Part shown: piece by piece, positions 40,950 to 47,436 of the stretch
How the letters are laid out: each line of letters begins with the position of its first letter
Position numbering within the stretch: the first letter of the stretch is position 1
From: JAUREX01 sp964472135
GTDB lineage: Bacteria > Pseudomonadota > Alphaproteobacteria > Rhodobacterales > Rhodobacteraceae
DNA: 64,000 bases
Assembly: GCA_964472135.1 (NCBI GenBank)
Contig: CAYYJB010000001.1
Span: forward strand, 1 to 64,000
Direction of reading: 5' to 3'
Made by a program: the position numbers and the translations under genes
Notes under the pieces: model-generated
What the model saw: only the letters and a program-made list of their open reading frames with translations
The model's database searches: none
Told to the model about the DNA's origin: nothing

Positions 40950-42557
40950 TCAGGCTTGGGCCGGCCCCTCGCCGGATTTCGCCTTGCCGCGGCTGGCAAG
41001 CGGGCCCGTCAGGCCGCGCACGCCATCGCCGATGTTCATGCCGACTTCCTCGCCGAGCTTCTGGACGGCCGGCAGTTGCAGCGCCATCGACAGCACGCCG
41101 TCGACGACCTGGTTGACGGTGCTGCGCTCGCCGCCGCCCTCGCCGGTGCCGGAGGTGCCGCCCATGCCGGTGATGTGGTTGATGCGGATGCTCTCGATCT
41201 TCTCGGCGGGTTTCATCACGCGCTCGAGCACCTCGGGCAGGGCGCGGATGCGCGCCTCGTCGAGCTTCATCTCCATCAGCTCCGCGCTCTGGGCGTTCTC
41301 GGCCGCGATCAGGGCGGCGCGGCCCTCGGCCTCGGCCAGGAGCTTGTCGCGGGCGGCGGTGGCGCGTTCGAGCGTCGCCTTCGCCTCGGCCTCGGCCATC
41401 GCGAGCAGCGTGCCCACCTCGGAGCGCACGCGCGTGTCGTCGACCTCGGCCTGTTCGGCGGCGCGGATGAGGGCAAGCACCTTGTCGCGCTCTGCCGCCG
41501 CGCGCTCGCGGGCGGTGCGCACCGCTTCCTCGGCCTCGGCGCTCGCGGTGCCGGCGGCGATGGCCTCGGCCTCGGCCTTGGCCTCATCGACGCGCTTGGC
41601 GGCAAGCGTGAGGGCGTTGTCGATCTTCGTCATCGCGGTCGAGAGTTCCGATTGCAGCGTCTGCTGGCGCACCTCGCGGTCGCGCTGGATCTCGCTCAGC
41701 CGCACATCGCGCTCGCGCGCGATGCGGGCGGCCTCGCGGCGCTTCTCGCTCGCGGCCTGTTCCTCGGCCGTCTCGGCCACGCTGCGCGAGCGCGCGATCT
41801 CGATCTCGCGCTGCTGGGCGATCACGGCTTCCTCTTCCTCGCGCGCGATGCCGAGCCGGCGCTTGGTGGCGTCAAGCTGGCTCTGGCGGACGGCGACGTC
41901 GGCGTCGGCCTCGATCGCGGCGCGCTCCTTCTTGTTGACCGCGATGATCTCGGCCAGCCGCCGCATCCCGAGCGCGTTGAAGGCGTTGTTTTCATCGAGC
42001 GCGTGGAAGGGCGTCTGGTCGATCCGGGTGAGCGAGACGGATTCGAGCATGAGGCCGTTCTGCGCAAGGTTTTCCGCCAGAAGCCCCGACACCTCGCGGG
42101 CATAGCCGCCGCGGTTGTCCTGAAGTTCGTCCATCGTGTAGCGCGCCGCAACCGAGAGCATCGCATCGACGAGCTTGCCCTCGAGTGTCTCAGCCAGCTC
42201 GGCCGCGCGGAACGACTTACCCGCCAGCGCTTGCGCCGCCGTCGCGACGCCTTCGGGCGTGGCGCGGACGCGGACGTAGAACTCGGCCGCCACATCGACG
42301 CGCAGACGGTCGCGGGTGATGATCGATTTCGCGCCGTTGCGCTCGATCTCGAGGCGCGTCGTGCGCATGTTCACCTCGGAGACCTTGTGCAGGAAGGGCA
42401 GCGCGATGCAGCCGCCGTCGAGCACGATCTTCTGTCCGCCGAGACCGGTGCGGATCACGCTCACCTCCCGCGTCGCCTTGCGATAATACCTGTTGAGGAA
42501 CAGGATCAGCAGCACGACCGCGATGAGCAGGATGACAATGCCGAGGAACCAAGCCAT
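40950..42557 (-). CDS. Flotillin/SPFH (band 7) domain membrane protein
   Basis: This 535-residue flotillin-like protein has one N-terminal membrane helix (about residues 2-22, FLGIVILLIAVVLLILFL), an SPFH domain from about 30 to 200 and a long Glu/Ala/Arg-rich coiled coil from about 200 to 430. A glycine-rich patch (GMGGTSGTGEGGG) precedes the C-terminal tail. It resembles E. coli YqiK and eukaryotic flotillins, which assemble into large membrane scaffolds. The ATG at 42557 is preferred; an earlier in-frame codon adds a basic stretch before the helix. No NfeD-type partner is adjacent. It lies upstream of the amide transporter on the same strand and might share its transcript. Confidence 0.9.
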   Translation of the reverse strand: MAWFLGIVILLIAVVLLILFLNRYYRKATREVSVIRTGLGGQKIVLDGGCIALPFLHKVSEVNMRTTRLEIERNGAKSIITRDRLRVDVAAEFYVRVRATPEGVATAAQALAGKSFRAAELAETLEGKLVDAMLSVAARYTMDELQDNRGGYAREVSGLLAENLAQNGLMLESVSLTRIDQTPFHALDENNAFNALGMRRLAEIIAVNKKERAAIEADADVAVRQSQLDATKRRLGIAREEEEAVIAQQREIEIARSRSVAETAEEQAASEKRREAARIARERDVRLSEIQRDREVRQQTLQSELSTAMTKIDNALTLAAKRVDEAKAEAEAIAAGTASAEAEEAVRTARERAAAERDKVLALIRAAEQAEVDDTRVRSEVGTLLAMAEAEAKATLERATAARDKLLAEAEGRAALIAAENAQSAELMEMKLDEARIRALPEVLERVMKPAEKIESIRINHITGMGGTSGTGEGGGERSTVNQVVDGVLSMALQLPAVQKLGEEVGMNIGDGVRGLTGPLASRGKAKSGEGPAQA

Positions 42558-42986
42558 CGCTTCAGCCTTCCGATATGGCGCCGCGACCCGACGCACGCAT
42601 CACTTCGCAAGGGGACGGGATCCGGACGGCAGGACTCGCCGTTTTTTCGATCCCGCCCCCCTCAGGATCGGAAGCAGCTAAGAAGTGCGTCGTTTCGGAG
42701 TCAATAGCACCGATCACGGATGGTCGAGCGATCCGAACCACCTTGGTGGCGTCCGATAAGATCTTGCGATAAAAGGAAAAATCCGGCATATGGCGGGATC
42801 GTCTGCCCGGCCTGTCGCAGCTCGTTTTCGCCCTTCGCCCGACCAATGGCCAGATTGGATCGGGCGTGGCCAGGCGGCATTGATTAAAAATTATGCAAAG
42901 TGCTACGGATCAGTCATGCCGCGCAACGCCGTTGAAACGGTCGCTAGACGGTGGCGCGCGGCCTCGATTCGCGCCGTCGCCGCGCC
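42558..42986. other. Gene-free, less GC-rich region upstream of the flotillin gene
   Basis: These 429 bases are visibly richer in A/T than their surroundings (for example 42874-42900). Short open frames on both strands show no homology, Shine-Dalgarno site or codon bias. On the minus strand TTGACT (42704-42699) could be a -35 for the flotillin gene, giving a leader of about 120 bases. Inverted repeats CGGAT-N9-ATCCG (42717-42735) and CCACC-TT-GGTGG (42738-42749) lie just upstream and may be regulator sites. A plus-strand terminator-like hairpin is at 42624-42647. Confidence 0.5.
42624..42647 (+). terminator. Orphan intrinsic-terminator-like hairpin on the plus strand
   Basis: ACGGC (42626-42630) pairs with GCCGT (42638-42642) around a seven-base loop, with two further G-U pairs possible, and runs into six T residues (42642-42647). 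This is a proper intrinsic terminator shape for rightward transcription, yet no plus-strand gene ends before it. It lies inside the presumed leader of the leftward flotillin gene. Confidence 0.5.
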
Positions 42987-43361
42987 TCAGCCGCCGTGGT
43001 GCTTGCGCGCGATGATCTCGCCCAGTTCTTTCAGGATGACATTGGACGGCCGCAGATAGACCTGCGAGCGCTTGGGGCCGGGATGATCCTCGATCAGGCC
43101 CGAGTCGCGCATGATGCGGATGCGCTTGATGATGCCCGACTGGCTCGAGAATCGCGACTGGATCGATGTGATCAGCTCATAGACCGGCAACCCCTCGTCG
43201 AACTTGTTGACGAGCATCAGAAGAGCCTCGTAGGCCCCGAGATTTTCGGAGGCAAGGATGAGGTTCCGGCTGGACCCGAGCTTGCGGATGTAATCGAGCT
43301 CGATCTCGGCACCGGCCTTGATCTGATCGTTCAGTGGCAGTGGGTCGCTCTTGCCGGCCAT
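42987..43361 (-). CDS. Small winged-helix transcriptional regulator
   Basis: This 124-residue protein resembles MarR-type or related winged-helix regulators. After an N-terminal helix pair (AYEALLMLVNKF near residues 43-54), LPVYELITSIQSRFSSQSGIIKRIRIMRDSGLIEDH at 58-93 reads as helix, recognition helix and lead into the wing, and YLRPSNVILKELGEII closes the domain. I start at the ATG at 43361 with GGAGA nine bases upstream; the frame runs further only through a TTG. It has its own near-consensus promoter and is less GC-biased than its neighbours. Likely targets are itself and the flotillin/transporter block. I cannot assign a ligand. Confidence 0.7.
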   Translation of the reverse strand: MAGKSDPLPLNDQIKAGAEIELDYIRKLGSSRNLILASENLGAYEALLMLVNKFDEGLPVYELITSIQSRFSSQSGIIKRIRIMRDSGLIEDHPGPKRSQVYLRPSNVILKELGEIIARKHHGG

Positions 43362-43391
43362 CGCTCGACTCTCCAATACCAAGATGATACG

Positions 43392-43421
43392 ATTATAGCC
43401 CGGCTTGATCCATATCTTGAA
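43392..43421 (-). promoter_or_regulatory. Promoter of the winged-helix regulator gene
   Basis: On the minus strand a perfect TATAAT (43397-43392) is preceded after 18 bases by TTCAAG (43421-43416). Predicted transcription starts about 24 bases before the ATG at 43361, and the ribosome binding site lies between. This is the best -10 element in the window. Confidence 0.6.
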
Positions 43422-43540
43422 GCACTAAATTTGGTCGATGATCGTGCCGCTGCCCCGCCCGCGCCGCTCGACTGCGACCGCTTGCCTCGCCCGTGGCGCC
43501 GCGCCTAGGATCGCGCCGCAGCAGAACCGAGGAAACCAAG

Positions 43541-44482
43541 GTGCCGCGCCGGTTGCCCCCCCTCAATGCCATTCGCGCCTTCGAAGCGAGCGCCCGCAAG
43601 GGCGGGTTCGTCGCCGCCGCCGCCGATCTGGGCGTTACGCCCGCGGCCGTCAGCCTCCAGATCCGCAAACTCGAGGCGTTCTACGAGGTCGCCCTCTTTC
43701 GCCGGATGCCGAGCGGGGTGGAACTGACCGAGGTCGGCGCCGCGATCCACGCCGAATGCGTCGCGGCGCTCGCGACGCTCGAGGCGACGACCGACATCGT
43801 CAGCCAGCGCGAGGCGCGCGCGCGCGTGGTCATCAGCTGCATCAATTCGCTCGCCCATCGCTGGCTTGCGCCGCGGATCGCCGGGCTCGGGCTGGCGCAG
43901 CCCGAGGCCTGGATCGAGCTGCGGGCCGAGGCCGATCCGGTCGATATCGACGGTGGCGGGGCGGATATCCGCATCACCTACGGGCTGCACCTCTATCCCC
44001 ACCACGATGCGCGCGCGCTCTTCACCGATCTGCTCGTGCCCCTCTGCACGCCCGAATTCGCGGCGCGCGCCGGGCTCGACACCGCCGATCCGCGATCGCT
44101 GGCCGATGAGCACCTGATCGAGACCTGGTGGTCGCCGAGCTTCTGGGCCTATCCGTCCTGGGCGGACTGGTTCGCCGCGGCGGGGGCGCCGCGCACGCCC
44201 CGCGCGGCAAGCGGACCGGCCGCGAACATGCCCGCGCTGTCCATCGACATGGCGCTGGGCGGGCTTGGGGTCGCGCTGGCGCAGCGCGCGCTGGCGCGGG
44301 CCGAGGTGGCGGCCGGACGGCTGATCGCGCCCTTCGCCGCGACCCTGCCGATGCCGAACCCCTATGCGGTGGTGACCCCGCGCTCGGCGCGGCGCAAGCG
44401 GCGGATCGCGCAGGTCGTCGCCTGGTTGCGGACCACGGCGGAGCTTGAGGCAAAGCCGCTGCAACCGTCACCTACCCCCTAG
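43541..44482 (+). CDS. LysR family transcriptional regulator (GcvA-like)
   Basis: This 313-residue LysR regulator has its helix-turn-helix in residues 8-55 (LPPLNAIRAFEASARKGGF and GVTPAAVSLQIRKLEAF), followed by an effector domain with VVISCINSLAHRWLAPRI. I use the GTG at 43541, preceded by GAGGAA at a good distance; an ATG 16 codons earlier would add an arginine-rich tail before the conserved opening. It lies directly upstream of, and in the same direction as, the M24/MttB/flavoprotein cluster, and the inverted repeat at 44481-44509 overlaps its stop. It is therefore the likely regulator of that cluster. Confidence 0.9.
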   Translation: MPRRLPPLNAIRAFEASARKGGFVAAAADLGVTPAAVSLQIRKLEAFYEVALFRRMPSGVELTEVGAAIHAECVAALATLEATTDIVSQREARARVVISCINSLAHRWLAPRIAGLGLAQPEAWIELRAEADPVDIDGGGADIRITYGLHLYPHHDARALFTDLLVPLCTPEFAARAGLDTADPRSLADEHLIETWWSPSFWAYPSWADWFAAAGAPRTPRAASGPAANMPALSIDMALGGLGVALAQRALARAEVAAGRLIAPFAATLPMPNPYAVVTPRSARRKRRIAQVVAWLRTTAELEAKPLQPSPTP

Positions 44483-44509
44483 AAAAGCTGATTCCTTGAC
44501 AGTTTTTCT
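44481..44509. promoter_or_regulatory. Inverted repeat overlapping the LysR stop and the cluster promoter
   Basis: AGAAAAGCTG (44481-44490) and CAGTTTTTCT (44500-44509) match as inverted arms at nine of ten positions around nine bases. The right arm overlaps the -35 region of the downstream promoter. It could be a binding site for the LysR protein encoded just before it, or a terminator of that gene with its T-run inside the arm, or both. Confidence 0.45.
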
Positions 44510-44526
44510 CGGCTTGAGGGGACAAT
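44496..44526 (+). promoter_or_regulatory. Candidate promoter of the M24/MttB/flavoprotein cluster
   Basis: A perfect TTGACA (44496-44501) is followed by GACAAT (44521-44526, four of six consensus bases) with a long 19-base spacer. Such spacing usually requires an activator, in keeping with the overlapping inverted repeat and the adjacent LysR gene. The first start codon is at 44591. Confidence 0.45.
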
Positions 44527-44590
44527 CTGCGCCGCATAGCGTGCCCTCTGGCCGAACCGGTTAACGCCACCGGATCGCGAAAGGCAGAAC

Positions 44591-45880
44591 ATGAACGAAC
44601 AGCCAGCCCCGCCCCGCACCGGCGATGTGATCCCCGAACTCAGCGACGGGCCGAAGCGGTCCTTCCTGAACCTTGAGGGGCTGCACAAGCCGCTGAAATC
44701 CCCGATCCCGCAATCGACGGTCGACCGGGCGCGCGCCTACCGGATGAAGCGGCTGCGCGACCAGATCGCGGCGCATGACTGCGCGGCGATCCTGCTCTAC
44801 AACCCCGTCAACATACGCTACGCGTTCGACTATTCGAACATGCAGATCTGGAGCACCCGCGAGGCGACGCGCTACGGCGTCATCTTCGCCGACGGCCCCG
44901 GCATCATGCACGAATACAAGGGCGCCCAGCACCTCACGCGGCAGGGCGCCGGCGTCGACGAGGTGCGCCCGGCGACGACCTGGATCTACAGCATCACCGA
45001 CGCCGACACCGAGGCGCAGGCCCGCCGCTGGGCGGCCGAGATCGCCGACCTGATCGCGACGCATGGCGGCGGCAACTGCCGGCTCGCGGCCGACAAGCTC
45101 GACCCGCAGGGCTTGCGGGCGCTCGAGGCGCTCGGGATCGAGGTGGTGGACGGGCAGGAGCTGACCGAGAAGGCCCGCTGCATCAAGTCGCCCGACGAGA
45201 TCGAGCTGATGAAGTGGACGCTGCGTGTCGCGGAATCGGGCATGTGGCGGATGCACGCGGCCTCGGTCCCGGGCGTGACCGAGAACGAGATCTGGGCCGA
45301 GCTGCACCACGAGAACATCCGCTCGGGCGGCGAGTGGTTCGAGGCGCGGCTGCTCTCGTCGGGACCGCGCACCAACCCGTGGTATCAGGAGGCCTCGGAC
45401 CGCGTCATCGCCCTGGGCGAGATGATCAGTTTCGACACCGACATGATCGGCCCCTACGGCTATTGCGCCGACCTGTCGCGGTCCTGGACCTGCGGCCATG
45501 TGCCGATGACGCCGGTGCAGCGCGGGATCTACCGCCTGGCGCTCGACCAGATCGAGCACAACACCGCGATCCTGCGCGCGGGGCTGGAGTTCGCGGAGTT
45601 CAACGAGAAATCCTGGCGCATCCCCGAGATCAACCAGCCCTTCCGCTATTCGCTCGCGATCCACGGGGTCGGGCTGGTCGACGAATGGCCCGTGGTGCCC
45701 CTGCATGTCGACATGACGGGCGGCTGGGGCGCGCGCACGGGCCGCTTCGAGGAAGGGATGGTCGTCTGTGTCGAAAGCCTGATGGCCGCCCCCGGCACCG
45801 AGAGCGTGAAGCTCGAAACGCAGGTCCTCATCACCGCGGGCGGGCCGGTCCGGCTCGATGTCTTCCCGTGGGAGATGTGA
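44591..45880 (+). CDS. M24 (creatinase/prolidase fold) protein of the DddP type
   Basis: This 429-residue protein of the M24 family resembles the DMSP lyase DddP more than Xaa-Pro peptidases. A creatinase-like N-terminal domain (LYNPVNIRYAFDYSNMQIW) precedes a pita-bread domain whose six putative metal ligands are all present: Asp282, Asp284, Asp294, His358, Glu395 and Glu409. Asp364 (LVDEWP) and Tyr353 correspond, as I recall the DddP structure, to its proposed catalytic aspartate and a nearby tyrosine. DddP eliminates dimethyl sulfide from DMSP. In this cluster, beside MttB and trimethylamine-dehydrogenase-like genes, a related methylated ammonium or sulfonium substrate is equally possible. 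Its stop overlaps the next GTG start by four bases. Confidence 0.75.
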   Translation: MNEQPAPPRTGDVIPELSDGPKRSFLNLEGLHKPLKSPIPQSTVDRARAYRMKRLRDQIAAHDCAAILLYNPVNIRYAFDYSNMQIWSTREATRYGVIFADGPGIMHEYKGAQHLTRQGAGVDEVRPATTWIYSITDADTEAQARRWAAEIADLIATHGGGNCRLAADKLDPQGLRALEALGIEVVDGQELTEKARCIKSPDEIELMKWTLRVAESGMWRMHAASVPGVTENEIWAELHHENIRSGGEWFEARLLSSGPRTNPWYQEASDRVIALGEMISFDTDMIGPYGYCADLSRSWTCGHVPMTPVQRGIYRLALDQIEHNTAILRAGLEFAEFNEKSWRIPEINQPFRYSLAIHGVGLVDEWPVVPLHVDMTGGWGARTGRFEEGMVVCVESLMAAPGTESVKLETQVLITAGGPVRLDVFPWEM

Positions 45881-47436
45881 CCGAGGCGGCCGGTGCCGCA
45901 ACGAGGGGCCGGCGCGGGCGCGAGGCGCAATCGCGCGAACGCAGCGCGCAGGCGCTCTGGCAGCAACCGCCGCGGCCCGCGATGCCCGGCGCGCTCGCGC
46001 CCGCCCGGCTTCTGCCCGACGAGGCGCTCGCGCGCATCCATGACGCGGCGCTGACGATCCTCGAGGAGGTCGGGCTCGACTTCCTCTCGGCCGAGGCGCG
46101 CGCGATCGCGGTGGCGGCGGGCGCGACACCCGGCCCGGAGGCCGAGCGGCTGCGCTTCGACCGCGCGCTGATCGAGGCTTGCGTGGCGCGCGCGCCCGCC
46201 TCCTTCACCATCCGCGCCGCGAACCCCGCAAACGACCTGCCGATCGGGCAGGGCTTCACCCATTGGGGCTGCGTGTCCTCGGCGCCGCAGGTGAACGACC
46301 TCGACGGCGGCCGTCGGCCCGGCACGCAGGCCAATTTCCGCCGCTTCCTGCGGCTCGGCCAGACGCTCAACGTCATCGGCTTCTTCGGCGGCTATCCGGT
46401 CGAGCCGCAGGACCTGCCGGCACCGACGCGCCATCTCGACTGCATCGCCGACTTCATCACCATGACCGACAAGGTCTTTCACCCCTATTGCCTCGGGCGC
46501 GAACGCATCCGCGACGCGCTCGACCTCATCTGCCTCGGCCGCGGGCTCGACCGCGCGGCGCTCGAGGCGGGGCCGGTGTGCTACACGGTCGTCAACTCCT
46601 CCTCGCCGCTGCGCTACGACAAGCCGATGCTCGAGGGGCTGATCGAGATGGCGCGCGCCAACCAGTGCGTCTGCTTCACCCCCTTCACGCTCGCGGGCGC
46701 GATGGCGCCGATCACGCTTGCGGGCGCGATCGCCCAGCAGCACGCCGAGGCGCTCGCGGGCGTGGCCTTCGCGCAGATGGTGCGGCCCGGCGCGCCGGTG
46801 ATCTATGGCGCCTACACCTCGAACGTCGACATGCGCAGCGGCGCGCCCGCGATGGGCACGCCCGAATACATGAAATCGGCGATCATCTCGGGCCAGCTTG
46901 CCCGCCGCTGCGGGCTGCCCTACCGATCATCGGGCGGCAACGCCGCGAACGCCCCCGACGCGCAGGCGGTCTATGAGACGTCCTTCGCCCTCTGGGGGGC
47001 GCGGCTCGGGGGCGCGGACATCGTGATGCACGCGGCCGGCTGGCTCGAGGGCGGGCTGTCGGCGAGCCCCGAGAAGCTCGTGATCGACGCCGAGATCCTG
47101 CAGGGCATCGACGCCGCCACCGCCCCCGTGACGGTCGATGACGCGACGCTCGCACTCGATGCGGTGCGCGAGGTGGGCCCCGGTGGGCACTTCTTCGGCG
47201 CGGCGCACACGATGGCGCGCTATGCCTCGGAATTCTACGTCCCGCTGCTGTCGGACTGGTCGAACTTCGGGAGCTGGACGGCCGCCGGATCGCGCGAGAC
47301 GCTGGCGCGCGCCCACGCGCTCGCCCGCGTCATCGAGGCCGCGCACGAGGCCCCGCCGCTCGATCCCGCGCGCGCCGAGGCCATTGCCGACCATGTCGCG
47401 CGGCGCAAGGCCGAGGGCGGCGTGCGCGATGACTGA
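45877..47436 (+). CDS. MttB-family methyltransferase lacking pyrrolysine
   Basis: This 519-residue protein belongs to the trimethylamine methyltransferase (MttB/COG5598) family. ALARIHDAALTILEEVGLDFLS near residues 48-69 and WGCVSSAPQVNDLDGGRRPG near 130-149 are family segments, and YRSSGGNAANAPDAQAVYETSFALWGA near 349-375 lies in the C-terminal barrel. The frame has no internal TAG, so it contains no pyrrolysine and belongs with relatives that demethylate quaternary amines such as glycine betaine or proline betaine onto a corrinoid protein. No corrinoid protein gene is adjacent. The start is GTG at 45877, overlapping the M24 stop; the end overlaps the flavoprotein gene by eight bases. Confidence 0.85.
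   Translation: MTEAAGAATRGRRGREAQSRERSAQALWQQPPRPAMPGALAPARLLPDEALARIHDAALTILEEVGLDFLSAEARAIAVAAGATPGPEAERLRFDRALIEACVARAPASFTIRAANPANDLPIGQGFTHWGCVSSAPQVNDLDGGRRPGTQANFRRFLRLGQTLNVIGFFGGYPVEPQDLPAPTRHLDCIADFITMTDKVFHPYCLGRERIRDALDLICLGRGLDRAALEAGPVCYTVVNSSSPLRYDKPMLEGLIEMARANQCVCFTPFTLAGAMAPITLAGAIAQQHAEALAGVAFAQMVRPGAPVIYGAYTSNVDMRSGAPAMGTPEYMKSAIISGQLARRCGLPYRSSGGNAANAPDAQAVYETSFALWGARLGGADIVMHAAGWLEGGLSASPEKLVIDAEILQGIDAATAPVTVDDATLALDAVREVGPGGHFFGAAHTMARYASEFYVPLLSDWSNFGSWTAAGSRETLARAHALARVIEAAHEAPPLDPARAEAIADHVARRKAEGGVRDD

Noticed and set aside
42562..42846. A 94-codon minus-strand frame just upstream of the flotillin gene
   Set aside because: It lacks a Shine-Dalgarno site and codon bias and overlaps the presumed leader and hairpin.
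42790..43059. An 89-codon plus-strand frame between the flotillin and regulator genes
   Set aside because: It has no ribosome binding site or homology and runs into the opposite strand of the regulator gene.
45877..47436. A pyrrolysine-containing trimethylamine methyltransferase
   Set aside because: The frame has no internal TAG codon, and no pyl genes or tRNA-Pyl are visible.
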